A stretch of DNA of 64,000 bases. Source: Mycobacterium deserti (GTDB lineage: Bacteria > Actinomycetota > Actinomycetes > Mycobacteriales > Mycobacteriaceae). Where the stretch lies: contig NZ_JAODWD010000002.1 in NCBI RefSeq assembly GCF_025345615.1, positions 991,113 to 1,055,112 on the forward strand, read 5' to 3'. Positions 9,371 to 17,303 of the stretch are shown here, one piece after another (position 1 is the first letter of the stretch; each line of letters begins with the position of its first letter). Below the pieces are notes generated by a model, which worked only from the letters and a program-made list of their open reading frames with translations, was not told where the DNA came from and searched no databases. The translations under genes and the position numbers were made by a program.

Positions 9371-10240
9371 CTACACCGTCAGGTTGAAGTTCGCGTCGAC
9401 GCCGTAGAGCGCCAACGAGGCGAATAGGACCACACACACGATGGCGACCAGCGAGGCGCGCATCGACCTGCCGACGGCCTCGCCGACGCCCACCGGGCCG
9501 CCGGAGGCGAAGTAGCCGTAGTAGCAGTGATTGAGCATCACGATGACCGAGATGAGGATCGCCTGGACGAACGACCACATCACGTCGTCGGCTCGCAGGA
9601 ACGTTCGGAAGTAGTGCTCGTAGGTACCGATCGACTGCCCGTAGAAGAACGTCGTCGTCACCTGGGCGGACAGGAAGCTCATGATGATCGCCATCGCGTA
9701 CAGCGGGATGATGACGATGAAGCCGGCCACGATGCGGGTCGAGACCAGATACGAGATCGACTTGATGCCCATCACCTCGAGGGCGTCGATCTCCTCGCTG
9801 ATGCGCATCGCGCCCAGCTCGGCCGTCGCACCCGCGCCGACCGTGGCGGCCAGTGCCTGGCCCGCGACGACGGGTGCGGCGATGCGCACGTTGATCAGCG
9901 CGGCGAAGAAGCCGGTGAACGCCTCCACACCGATGTTGCCCAGTGACGCGAAGCCCTGGATCGCAACGAGTGAGGATCCGGACAAGGTGACGAAGCCGAC
10001 GATCGCGACCGTGCCGCCGATGACCGCCATGGCGCCGGTGCCCATACCGATTTCGGCGATGAGCCGCAGCATCTCCTTGCGGTAGTACCGCATGGCGTGG
10101 CCGATCGATCCCACCGCGGTGACGACGAACCACGCGACGTGGCCGAGGCTGTCGACGAAGCGGGCCGGAGCCGTGGCGACCTCCGCGCCGCGGGAGAACG
10201 CCCGCGGGAATCGAGAACGCAGGACTTGGGTCGTCGACAC
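9371..10240 (-). CDS. yrbE1B: YrbE1B ABC-type permease (MlaE family)
   Basis: This 289-residue integral membrane protein of the MlaE permease family has five or six hydrophobic segments and the conserved EISALEVMGI-like cytoplasmic coupling region, seen here as EEIDALEVMGIKSISYLVS. It forms the inner-membrane permease pair with YrbE1A, energised in mycobacteria by an MceG ATPase encoded elsewhere. Translation starts with GTG at 10240, one base after the yrbE1A stop, so the two permeases are tightly coupled. Confidence 0.93.
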   Translation of the reverse strand: MSTTQVLRSRFPRAFSRGAEVATAPARFVDSLGHVAWFVVTAVGSIGHAMRYYRKEMLRLIAEIGMGTGAMAVIGGTVAIVGFVTLSGSSLVAIQGFASLGNIGVEAFTGFFAALINVRIAAPVVAGQALAATVGAGATAELGAMRISEEIDALEVMGIKSISYLVSTRIVAGFIVIIPLYAMAIIMSFLSAQVTTTFFYGQSIGTYEHYFRTFLRADDVMWSFVQAILISVIVMLNHCYYGYFASGGPVGVGEAVGRSMRASLVAIVCVVLFASLALYGVDANFNLTV

Positions 10241-10241
10241 G

Positions 10242-11039
10242 TCAGCTCCCCGTTCCGAATCGCACGCCGATCGTTGTCAGCACGACGTTCACCGCGAACA
10301 GCGCGATCACGCACAACACCAGGGTCTCGTTGACCGCGGTGCCCACACCCTTGGCGCCACCGGCGACTGTCAGCCCCCGGTAGCAGCCGACCAGGCCTGC
10401 GATCAGGCCGAAGGTCATGGCCTTGATGACCGAGATCAGCACCTCGGGCAGGCCGGTGACGAGCGTGAGCGTGGAGACGTAGGCGCCGGCCGAGACGTTC
10501 TGCAGATAGACACCGAAGATGAAGCCGCCGACCAGGCCGATGGTGATCACGGCGCCATTGAGCAGCAGCGCGACGAACGTCGAGGCGATGACCCTCGGCA
10601 CCACCAGACGCTGGATCGGATCGATGCCGAGCACCTCGAGCGCGTCGATCTCCTCGCGGATGGTGCGCGCGCCGAGGTCGGCGCAGATCGCCGTCGAGCC
10701 TGCGCCAGCCACCACGAGCACGGTCACCAGCGGACCGAGCTGGGTCACGGCGGCCAGCGCCGCGCCGGCCCCTGAGATGTCGGCGGCGCCGAACTCGGTC
10801 AACAGGATGTTCAGCGTGAAGATGAGGAGCACGGTCAGCGGGATGGACACCGCGATCGTGGGCAGGAACGCCACCCGCATCAAGAACCAGCTCTGGAGGA
10901 TGAACTCGCGCCATTGGAAGGGAGGCTTCAACAACGCCTTGCCGGTGAGCACGACCATGCGGACGAAGCCGCCGACGGCCGTGAGCCCGGGCCTGATCTG
11001 GTCACGGAGATAACCGGTCACGCCGGTCGACGCCGTCAC
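10242..11039 (-). CDS. yrbE1A: YrbE1A ABC-type permease (MlaE family)
   Basis: This 265-residue MlaE-family permease has about five transmembrane helices and the EEIDALEVLGIDPIQRLVVP coupling-helix motif. It is the first permease of the mce1 operon. The GTG at 11039 has a GGAG about seven bases upstream. It also overlaps the stop (GTGA) of a short reading frame carrying a much stronger Shine-Dalgarno (11036-11080). The 197-bp gap to fadD5 leaves room for an internal promoter; a promoter between fadD5 and yrbE1A has been described for the M. tuberculosis mce1 operon. Confidence 0.92.
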   Translation of the reverse strand: MTASTGVTGYLRDQIRPGLTAVGGFVRMVVLTGKALLKPPFQWREFILQSWFLMRVAFLPTIAVSIPLTVLLIFTLNILLTEFGAADISGAGAALAAVTQLGPLVTVLVVAGAGSTAICADLGARTIREEIDALEVLGIDPIQRLVVPRVIASTFVALLLNGAVITIGLVGGFIFGVYLQNVSAGAYVSTLTLVTGLPEVLISVIKAMTFGLIAGLVGCYRGLTVAGGAKGVGTAVNETLVLCVIALFAVNVVLTTIGVRFGTGS

Positions 11040-11080
11040 CAGTGCGCTCCGTAGTGGCGCAACGGCAGACCCTGTCGCAC
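11036..11080 (-). CDS. Possible 14-residue leader peptide upstream of yrbE1A
   Basis: Reading the minus strand, a very strong Shine-Dalgarno (AAGGAGGGGG, at 11082-11091) precedes a GTG at 11080. This opens 14 codons, read as MRQGLPLRHYGAHW. The TGA stop at 11038-11036 overlaps the yrbE1A start as GTGA. This geometry is what a translationally coupled leader peptide looks like. Whether it is translated is unknown; the strong Shine-Dalgarno and the coupled stop are the only evidence. The reading frame stays open further upstream to 11221 but has no ribosome binding site there that I can recognise. Confidence 0.4.
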   Translation of the reverse strand: MRQGLPLRHYGAHW

Positions 11081-11126
11081 GCCCCCTCCTTGCCCCAACA
11101 AACCAATATGTGTGACCAGCGTCTCC

Positions 11127-11140
11127 CTACTCGCGGGTAG
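11127..11140. promoter_or_regulatory. Imperfect palindrome between fadD5 and yrbE1A
   Basis: The sequence CTACTCGCGGGTAG is a 14-bp inverted repeat with one mismatched pair. It sits about 90 nt upstream of the yrbE1A start in the 197-bp spacer where an internal mce1 promoter is expected. It has the size and symmetry of a TetR- or GntR-type half-site pair. No binding protein can be assigned from the sequence. Confidence 0.35.
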
Positions 11141-11236
11141 TAAGACGGACCACAGGACTGTACCCGATGCCGTATCCGCCGTGCACCGCATCTGGGAGAT
11201 TGAGTCCGTAACCGTTAGCAAACCAGTCCCTGTCCG

Positions 11237-12940
11237 TTAATTGCTCTGTGCCGCAGTAGAAACCGTTGGCACACTGGAACTTTCGTTTGCGTCAATCGGT
11301 TCGTTCGGTGCGAACCGCGCCCGCAGTTCCGTTTTCAGTACTTTGCCCGCGGGGTTGCGCGGCAGCGCGTCGACGATCTCCAGCGCCTTCGGGTGCTTGT
11401 ACCGGGCCAGCCGTTCGGTGAGGAACTCATCAAGGTCAGCCAACTCCAGGGAGCTCTCGGTGGCGGCACCCAAGGCCACGACGGCGACGGGCACCTCGCC
11501 CCATTTCTGGTCGGGTCTGCCGATGACCGCCGCCTCGGCGATCGACGGGTGGGCCGCGAGCACATTCTCGACCTCGGCGCAGTAGATGTTCTCGCCGCCG
11601 GAGATGATCATGTCCTTCTTACGGTCGACCACCCAGATGTAGCCCTCCTCGTCCTGACGGACGAGGTCGCCGGAATGGAACCAGCCGCCGGCGAACGCCT
11701 CGGCGGTGGCCTTCGGGTTGTTCCAGTAGCCGGCCATCAGGGTGGGCGCCCGGTACACGATTTCGCCGACCTGACCCACCGGAACGTCGTTCATGTTGTC
11801 GTCGACGATGCGTGCGGCCACCGTCGGGATGACCTTTCCGACCGAGCCAAGCTTACGAATAGCGTCCTGCGCCAACAACATACAGGTCACCGGCGACATC
11901 TCGGTCTGGCCGAACGCCGCGTAGATCTGAGTGCCGGGGAAGAGTTCTGCCATGTCACGCAGCAACGTATCCGATGCCGGGGCGGCACCCCACGACAGCA
12001 CCCTCAAATGCAGTTCGCGCGGGTTGGCCCGCTGTTCGGCGCACACCGCCTGCCATTGGCTGGGCACCAGGAAAATCGCCGTGACCTTCTCGGCGGCCAG
12101 CACGTCGAGCAGCGCACCGGGGTCGAACGCGCCCAGTGGGTAAAGCACGGTGGGTAGGCCGAGGAGCAGGCCGCTGATCATGTTGCCGACGCCGGCGATG
12201 TGGAACATCGGCACACCGATGAAGCCGACGTCGTGGTTGATGTCGGGACTGATCGTGAACAGGTTGGTCATCGCCTGCCCGGCGATGTTGTTGTGCGTGA
12301 GCACCGCGCCCTTCGGCCGTCCGGTCGTGCCCGAGGTGTACATGATCAGCGCGGGCGAGTCGTTCGGGATGTCGACCGGTTGCGGCTCGTCGCCGGGCTC
12401 GACCAGCACGTCCTCATAGGACAGGACGTCCCCGTCCGCACCGCCGGCGACGATCACCGTGGCCAGCGTCGCGTCGATGTCGCGGACCGCGGCGGCGACG
12501 CCGGCCAGCACCGATTCGGTGATGACGACGCGGGCCTGGCAGTCGCTGACGAGGAAGGCGATCTCGGGTGGGGTCATCCGGAAGTTCACCGGCACAGCGA
12601 TCGCGCCCAGCTTGTTGATCGCCAGGAACGACTCGATGAACTCGGTGCGATTGAGCATCAGGATCAGCACCCGGTCGCCGAAGCCGACGCCGCGACGGCT
12701 CAGCGCGGCGGCCAGTGCACTCACGCGCCGATCGAGTTCGCCCCAGGTCGTCGTCCGGCCGAGGAATCGCAGCGCGGTGTTGTCGGGCTGCATCAGCGCG
12801 TGCCGCGCTAGCTGATTGGCCCAGTTGTGGCGCCGCGCCAAGTAGGGCTGGTCGGTCAGCGACGGTTCGGCGATCAACGGCTGAAGTTCTCCCTCGTCGA
12901 GGCCGGACGGGTTGCGCGGCGATGATATTTGATCAAACAT
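11237..12940 (-). CDS. fadD5: Fatty-acid-CoA ligase FadD5
   Basis: This 567-residue enzyme of the ANL adenylate-forming superfamily activates fatty acids to acyl-CoA through an acyl-adenylate. Visible motifs include the P-loop-like MYTSGTTGRPKGAVLTHNN, the YAAFGQTEMSP A5 motif, and the hinge and C-terminal lysine region (DRKKDMIISGGENIYCAEVE; later NPAGKVLKTELR). Gene order fadD5-yrbE1A-yrbE1B-mce1A matches the mycobacterial mce1 operon. There it is thought to activate lipids released or imported through Mce1. The ATG at 12940 is separated from the divergent mce1R start by 70 bp. Confidence 0.92.
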   Translation of the reverse strand: MFDQISSPRNPSGLDEGELQPLIAEPSLTDQPYLARRHNWANQLARHALMQPDNTALRFLGRTTTWGELDRRVSALAAALSRRGVGFGDRVLILMLNRTEFIESFLAINKLGAIAVPVNFRMTPPEIAFLVSDCQARVVITESVLAGVAAAVRDIDATLATVIVAGGADGDVLSYEDVLVEPGDEPQPVDIPNDSPALIMYTSGTTGRPKGAVLTHNNIAGQAMTNLFTISPDINHDVGFIGVPMFHIAGVGNMISGLLLGLPTVLYPLGAFDPGALLDVLAAEKVTAIFLVPSQWQAVCAEQRANPRELHLRVLSWGAAPASDTLLRDMAELFPGTQIYAAFGQTEMSPVTCMLLAQDAIRKLGSVGKVIPTVAARIVDDNMNDVPVGQVGEIVYRAPTLMAGYWNNPKATAEAFAGGWFHSGDLVRQDEEGYIWVVDRKKDMIISGGENIYCAEVENVLAAHPSIAEAAVIGRPDQKWGEVPVAVVALGAATESSLELADLDEFLTERLARYKHPKALEIVDALPRNPAGKVLKTELRARFAPNEPIDANESSSVPTVSTAAQSN

Positions 12941-13010
12941 GGTGTCGCCTCGGTCACACTATGGCCTAGGAGGCGCAGGGACAACCCCGCGTCACAGACC
13001 GGAGAACTGC

Positions 13011-13703
13011 ATGAATGCACCCGTTCGGCCGCGGTTGGGAGCTCGGCGCGCGGTGCGCCGGGAGCAGCTGTCTGACGAGGTCGCGGCGCGCTTGCGTATC
13101 GACATCATCACCGGTGCGTTGCGGCCGGGCACGTTCGTGCGGCTCGACGAGACCGCCGCGCAGCTCGGCGTCAGCATCACTCCGGTCCGGGAGGCGTTGC
13201 GCACGCTGCGGGGCGAGGGACTGGTCGCGTTGGAGCCGCACCGGGGCCACGTGGTGGTCCCGCTGACGCGGGCCGATGTCGAGGACATCTTCTGGTTGCA
13301 GAGCACGCTCGCCAAAGAGTTGGCGGCGACGGCTGCGGAGCGGATCACCGAAGCGGAGATCGACGAGTTGGAGCGGCTGAACGGCGCGCTCTCCGAAGCG
13401 GTCGACGGCCACGACGCCGACGAGATCGCCGCCGCCGAGTTCGCGTTCCACCGGGTCTTCAACCGGTCGACGCGCCGGATCAAGCTGGCGTGGTTCCTGC
13501 TTCATGTGGCGCGGTACCTGCCGGGCCAGATTTACGCGGGCGATCCACAGTGGGGGGTGTCGGCGGTGGCCAGCCACCGGGAATTGATCGCGGCGCTGCG
13601 CCGGCGCGACGTGGACACGGTGGTGCGGCTGACCGGCGGCGAATTCAGCGACGGCGCCCAGCGGCTGCTCGCCCGACTCGACGAGAGCGGCCTCTGGAGC
13701 TGA
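13011..13703 (+). CDS. mce1R: GntR/FadR-type regulator Mce1R
   Basis: This 230-residue protein has an N-terminal winged helix-turn-helix (LGVSITPVREALRTLRGEGLV at about residues 47-67) and a C-terminal all-helical FCD ligand domain. The ATG at 13011 has a GGAGAA ribosome binding site, which favours it over upstream in-frame codons. It is divergent from fadD5, the arrangement of Rv0165c in M. tuberculosis. Mce1R there is known as a repressor of the mce1 operon acting at the fadD5-mce1R intergenic region. The 70-bp intergenic stretch (12941-13010) should therefore hold its operator, although I see no perfect palindrome in it. Confidence 0.9.
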   Translation: MNAPVRPRLGARRAVRREQLSDEVAARLRIDIITGALRPGTFVRLDETAAQLGVSITPVREALRTLRGEGLVALEPHRGHVVVPLTRADVEDIFWLQSTLAKELAATAAERITEAEIDELERLNGALSEAVDGHDADEIAAAEFAFHRVFNRSTRRIKLAWFLLHVARYLPGQIYAGDPQWGVSAVASHRELIAALRRRDVDTVVRLTGGEFSDGAQRLLARLDESGLWS

Positions 13704-13736
13704 GGAACCACGACGTCGCCTCCCCAACCCACCTGT

Positions 13737-13803
13737 CGAATTGCCCGCCTCACACCGACAATGTCGTTGGCACCGATTTTGTCGTTCAGAGGTGGGCAAT
13801 TCG
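13737..13803. repeat. Long-loop inverted repeat downstream of mce1R
   Basis: The arm CGAATTGCCCGCCTC (13737-13751) is complementary to GAGGTGGGCAATTCG (13789-13803) at 14 of 15 positions, around a 37-nt loop. The loop itself carries a near-direct repeat, ACCGACAATGTCGTT and ACCGATTTTGTCGTT. It is immediately followed by a separate palindrome at 13802-13817. It could be an attenuator, a terminator without a U-tract, or a protein-binding site; nothing in the sequence decides. Confidence 0.6.
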
Positions 13804-13817
13804 GGAAGAGCTTCCCG
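13802..13817. repeat. Perfect 7-bp-arm palindrome
   Basis: CGGGAAG and CTTCCCG face each other around a 2-nt spacer, directly abutting the larger inverted repeat at 13737-13803. It lies about 85 nt upstream of the small gene at 13902. It would form a short hairpin in RNA or an operator in DNA. Confidence 0.5.
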
Positions 13818-13901
13818 CACAGCACACGGCTCGCGGACTGCCTTGTGGATAAGGTCTTGCCCAAGCCCGCTCTTGTCAGCCGTGGCCGCCAGAGTCAGAT
13901 C

Positions 13902-14105
13902 ATGACCAAACGAACCCTCAACGTTGTGGAACTGCGGTATGTGCTGACGTTCTACTTGGCCCAGCATGGCCGAACTACTGTCGGCAACCTGGTGGAGGCG
14001 CTGGACTACTACAACTTCGCGGTGCAGGGTCGAGCCTCGAAGTCCGTGTCTGACGCGCTGCGCTGGGAGGCGGCTCTCGGCAGAGTGCGCAGCCTGTTGG
14101 CTTAG
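13902..14105 (+). CDS. Small protein with winged-helix-like motif
   Basis: This 67-residue protein starts at the ATG at 13902. It is basic and helical, with a section reading TVGNLVEALDYYNFAVQGRA followed by SDALRWEAALGRVRSL. This resembles a recurrent family of small mycobacterial proteins built on a single winged-helix-like unit with a conserved SDALRWE..GRV motif, recalled from general knowledge of the genus and not verified here. The ribosome binding site is weak. It lies between mce1R and the convergent Rv0164-like gene, and its stop is 4 nt from that gene's stop. DNA binding is plausible but unproven. Confidence 0.6.
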   Translation: MTKRTLNVVELRYVLTFYLAQHGRTTVGNLVEALDYYNFAVQGRASKSVSDALRWEAALGRVRSLLA

Positions 14106-14109
14106 AGCT

Positions 14110-14550
14110 CTACGTCGCCGCCAGCTGTTCGGCGCGCGTCTTCAGATTGCCTGCCAAATAGTCGAGCGTGTCGCTGATCGCCTTCTTGACCATCGGCTTC
14201 GGGATGGCCAGTTTGGTCTCCACATCGAGGTCCACCGTCAGCAGTGAGGTGAGTCCCATCGGCACCACACTGAACCGCTGCTCCTGTTTTTCGAAATGGT
14301 CGCCCTGCTGCAGCACTGTGTAGATCTGATTCTCGGCCGGGTAGTACACGGCGGTGATGAACATGCCCGACTGTCCCTGCACCACGACGTCGAGCCGCAG
14401 CTGGCTTGGCCTGCCGTCGTCATAGCGGGCCAGCACCCAGCAGCCTTTGATCTCCTCGTTCCATTCCGGGTACTTCTCGAAGTCGGCGACGATCGCCATG
14501 ATCGCCTCGGCCGAAGCCGCCACCTCGACGGTCTTACTCACTAACGGCAT
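14110..14550 (-). CDS. SRPBCC/START-like protein (Rv0164/TB18.5-like)
   Basis: This 146-residue protein reads as a single SRPBCC (polyketide cyclase/Bet v 1-like) fold. It starts SKTVEVAASAEAIMAIVADF, contains EYPEWNEEIKG-type spacing (here EKYPEWNEEIKGCWVL), and ends with a long amphipathic helix. The ATG at 14550 was chosen because the domain begins directly after it, and the frame upstream lies inside the preceding gene. Such proteins bind hydrophobic ligands. The M. tuberculosis counterpart next to the mce1 region (TB18.5) is of similar size. Its start overlaps the upstream thioesterase gene by 17 nt. Confidence 0.82.
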   Translation of the reverse strand: MPLVSKTVEVAASAEAIMAIVADFEKYPEWNEEIKGCWVLARYDDGRPSQLRLDVVVQGQSGMFITAVYYPAENQIYTVLQQGDHFEKQEQRFSVVPMGLTSLLTVDLDVETKLAIPKPMVKKAISDTLDYLAGNLKTRAEQLAAT

Positions 14551-14968
14551 CGGGCGAGCATATCGACTGCAGCAGCGAGCGGATCTCGCCCGGAATCGGA
14601 ACCGGCCGTCGGCTCGACCGATCGACATAGACATGCACCCAGTGACCTTCGGCCGCGACATCCCCGCCCGGTCCGAGTATCGCCAGCCGATACCTCACGC
14701 TGCTGTTGCCCAACCGGGCCACCGCGAGCCCGACCGTCAACGGGTCGGGGAACTTCAACTCCGCGAAGTACTTGCAGCCCGATTCGGCCACTACCCCCAG
14801 CCACGGCGCCGTCAACGGGTCGATCGCGCAGTTGGTATTGATCCATGCATTGATCGCCGTGTCGAACAGCGCGTAATACACCGCGTTGTTCAGGTGGCCG
14901 AACATGTCGTTGTCCGTCCACCTGGTGGTGACCGGCCAGTGCACCGGGAAATCGCCGCTACTGGTCAT
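14534..14968 (-). CDS. Hot-dog fold acyl-CoA thioesterase (Rv0163-like)
   Basis: This 144-residue 4HBT-type protein has the HWPVTTRWTDNDMFGHLNNA signature near its N-terminus; the TRW.D.D..GH.NNA motif carries the conserved Asp of the 4-hydroxybenzoyl-CoA thioesterase family. It probably hydrolyses a short or aromatic acyl-CoA. It is translated together with the SRPBCC gene (17-nt overlap) and is divergent from the alcohol dehydrogenase gene, with only 35 bp between starts. Confidence 0.85.
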   Translation of the reverse strand: MTSSGDFPVHWPVTTRWTDNDMFGHLNNAVYYALFDTAINAWINTNCAIDPLTAPWLGVVAESGCKYFAELKFPDPLTVGLAVARLGNSSVRYRLAILGPGGDVAAEGHWVHVYVDRSSRRPVPIPGEIRSLLQSICSPDAVSE

Positions 14969-15003
14969 GGCAGCAGTCTCCCAGTCGGGGCAGGCTATTG
15001 GTC

Positions 15004-16110
15004 ATGAGGATCCGCGGCGCCGTGCTCGAACAGATCGGTCTTTCCCGTCCGTACACCGACTCCCGGCCGCTGTCGGTGGGTGAGCTCGAATTGGCGCCGC
15101 CCGGTGACGGTGAAGTGCTCGTCCGCATCGAAGCCGCCGGACTGTGTCACTCCGACCTGTCGGTCGTCGACGGCAACCGGGTCCGGCCCGTTCCGATGCT
15201 GCTCGGTCATGAGGCGGCCGGCGTCGTAGAAGAGTTGGGACCCGGCGCGACCGACGTCGAGACCGGACAACGCGTGGTCATGACGTTCCTCCCACGCTGC
15301 GGCCACTGCGAAGCGTGTGCCACCAACGGGTTGACCCCCTGCGGGCCGGGCAGCGCCGCCAACACAGCGGGCACTCTGCTGACCGGCGAGCGTCGACTCT
15401 CCCGCGACGGTCAACCCGTTCACCACCACCTCGGTGTCTCAGGCTTCGCCACCCACGCCGTCGTCGACCGGCGATCGGTGGTACCCGTTCCCGCCGACGT
15501 GCCACCCGACGTCGCGTCCCTGCTCGGCTGCGCGGTGTTGACCGGCGGCGGGGCGGTGATCAACGCCGGACGCCCGCGGCCCGGCCAGACCGTCGTCGTC
15601 GTCGGCCTCGGCGGTGTCGGCATGGCCGCAGTGCTCACCGCGCTCGCCCACGCTGACGTCCGCGTTGTCGGCGTCGACCAGTTGCCCGACAAGCTCGACC
15701 GCGCACGCGATGCCGGCGTGCACGACGCGTTCACCCCCGACGAGGCACGCGAGTCCGGACCGAAGGGCGCCGTCGTGATCGAGGCCGTCGGCCATCCCAA
15801 CGCCGTGGAGACCGCGGTCCAGCTGACCGCTCCCGGCGGCCGCACCGTCTGCGTCGGTCTGCCCCGCCCCGATGCGCGAGTCACCCTGTCGCCGTTGGGT
15901 TTCGTGGCCGAAGGGCGCTCACTGATCGGCAGCTACCTCGGATCGGCGCTACCTTCGCGGGACATCCCGCATTTCGTCGACCTGTGGCGGGCGGGCAAGC
16001 TGCCGGTGGAGTCGTTGGTGTCGGCATCCATTGCACTCGAGGACATCAACGCCGGCATGGACGAACTGGCCGACGGCAAAGCGGTCCGTCAGATCATCCG
16101 GTTTGACTAA
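15004..16110 (+). CDS. adhE1: Zinc-dependent alcohol dehydrogenase (AdhE1/Rv0162c-like)
   Basis: This 368-residue medium-chain dehydrogenase carries the catalytic zinc residues in CHSD and GHEAAGVVEELG. It has a structural-zinc-like cluster (CGHCEACATNGLTPC) and the Rossmann motif VVGLGGVGMAAV. It oxidises an alcohol with NAD(P). Starting at the ATG at 15004 gives a normal length; a TTG two codons earlier is possible. The position beside Rv0163- and Rv0164-like genes and mce1 is the order known in M. tuberculosis, where this gene is called adhE1. The substrate is unknown. Confidence 0.87.
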   Translation: MRIRGAVLEQIGLSRPYTDSRPLSVGELELAPPGDGEVLVRIEAAGLCHSDLSVVDGNRVRPVPMLLGHEAAGVVEELGPGATDVETGQRVVMTFLPRCGHCEACATNGLTPCGPGSAANTAGTLLTGERRLSRDGQPVHHHLGVSGFATHAVVDRRSVVPVPADVPPDVASLLGCAVLTGGGAVINAGRPRPGQTVVVVGLGGVGMAAVLTALAHADVRVVGVDQLPDKLDRARDAGVHDAFTPDEARESGPKGAVVIEAVGHPNAVETAVQLTAPGGRTVCVGLPRPDARVTLSPLGFVAEGRSLIGSYLGSALPSRDIPHFVDLWRAGKLPVESLVSASIALEDINAGMDELADGKAVRQIIRFD

Positions 16111-16141
16111 ACGTCGCGAGCGTTCGGTCCTGCCCGCGCTT

Positions 16142-16168
16142 ATGTGATAAGTTGGCGACTCATCACAT
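16142..16168. promoter_or_regulatory. Probable GntR operator upstream of the dehydratase gene
   Basis: ATGTGATAAGT (16142-16152) and ACTCATCACAT (16158-16168) form an 11-bp inverted repeat with one mismatch around a 5-bp spacer. The site ends 16 nt before the start codon of the enolase-superfamily gene. The size and the TGTGAT...ATCACA core suit a dimeric FadR/GntR-type regulator, and one is encoded as the second gene of the same operon (17300-17983). Autoregulated substrate-induced control is inferred. Confidence 0.65.
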
Positions 16169-16184
16169 CAGTGTGAGGAGCCTC

Positions 16185-17303
16185 ATGCCCGACCGGATTC
16201 GTCACCTCACGCTCTCCCACGTCGTGCTTCCGCTGGACAGTCCGGTCAGCGACGCCAAGGTCCTCACCGGTCGGCAGAAGCCGCTGACCGAGACCGTTCT
16301 GCTGTTCGTCGAGGTGACGACCGAAGAGGGCCATGAAGGCATGGGGTTCAGCTACTCCAAGCGTGCCGGTGGCCGCGCACAATTCAGCCACCTGGCCGAG
16401 GTGGCCGACGTCGCGCTGGGCCAGGACCCCTCCGACATCGACCGCATCTACCAGTCTCTGCTGTGGGCGGGCGCCTCGGTCGGACGCTCCGGCGTTGCGA
16501 CGCAGGCGATCGCCGCGCTCGACGTCGCGCTGTGGGACCTCAAGGCTCGGCGCGCGGGTCTGCCCTTGGCCAAGCTGATCGGCGCCCACCGCGACTCCTG
16601 CCGGGTATACAACACCTCCGGCGGTTTCCTGCAGGCCTCCGTCGCGGAAATCAAGGAGAAGGCCACCGCTTCGCTGGAGTCCGGGATCGGCGGCATCAAG
16701 ATGAAGGTCGGACAACCCGATTGGAAGACCGACCTGCAGCGGGTCGCGGCGCTGCGCGACCACCTCGGCGAGACCCCCTTGATGGTTGACGCGAACCAGC
16801 AGTGGGACCGTGCCAGGGCCCGCCGGATGTGCCGCGAGCTCGAGGCGTTCGACCTGGTGTGGATCGAGGAGCCGCTCGACGCATGGGATGCCGTCGGCCA
16901 CGCCGACTTGTCCCACACCTTCGACACCCCGATCGCGACCGGGGAGATGCTCACGTCGGTGCCCGAGCACATGGCGCTCATCGACGCCGGGTATCGCGGC
17001 ATCGTGCAGCCCGACGCCCCGCGCATCGGCGGCATCACCCCCTTCCTGCGTTTCGCCACGCTGGCGTCGCACGCGGGGCTGGCGCTGGCACCGCACTATG
17101 CGATGGAGATCCACCTGCATCTGGCCGCGACATATCCCACCGAGCCGTGGGTCGAGCATTTCGAATGGCTCAACCCACTGTTCAACGAGCGCACCGAGAT
17201 TCGCGACGGCCGCATGTACGTGCCCGACCGGCCCGGTCTTGGGTTCACGCTGAGCGACCGGATGCGCGCGCTCACCAAGGAAACGGCACACTTCAGGCAA
17301 TGA
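16185..17303 (+). CDS. Enolase-superfamily sugar-acid dehydratase (mandelate racemase subgroup)
   Basis: This 372-residue protein has the capping domain and a modified TIM barrel of the mandelate racemase subgroup. Visible catalytic residues are the K172-x-K174 pair (GGIKMKVG), metal ligands Asp202 (VDAN), Glu228 (WIEEP) and Glu254 (ATGE), and the Asp277/His304 dyad (QPDAPR; LAPHYA). The overall pattern is closest to L-talarate/galactarate dehydratase-like enzymes, which remove water from an acid sugar to give a keto-deoxy sugar acid. The exact substrate cannot be read from sequence. The ATG at 16185 has a GTGAGGAG ribosome binding site. Its stop overlaps the GntR gene (ATGA). Confidence 0.82.
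   Translation: MPDRIRHLTLSHVVLPLDSPVSDAKVLTGRQKPLTETVLLFVEVTTEEGHEGMGFSYSKRAGGRAQFSHLAEVADVALGQDPSDIDRIYQSLLWAGASVGRSGVATQAIAALDVALWDLKARRAGLPLAKLIGAHRDSCRVYNTSGGFLQASVAEIKEKATASLESGIGGIKMKVGQPDWKTDLQRVAALRDHLGETPLMVDANQQWDRARARRMCRELEAFDLVWIEEPLDAWDAVGHADLSHTFDTPIATGEMLTSVPEHMALIDAGYRGIVQPDAPRIGGITPFLRFATLASHAGLALAPHYAMEIHLHLAATYPTEPWVEHFEWLNPLFNERTEIRDGRMYVPDRPGLGFTLSDRMRALTKETAHFRQ

Noticed and set aside
11081..11221. A 61-residue protein in front of yrbE1A
   Set aside because: The frame is open back to 11221, but only the last 14 codons have a ribosome binding site; the upstream part looks non-coding.
13844..13852. TGTGGATAA, a perfect DnaA-box consensus on the minus strand
   Set aside because: It is a single box with no cluster, no dnaA or dnaN nearby and no AT-rich unwinding region, so an origin is not supported.
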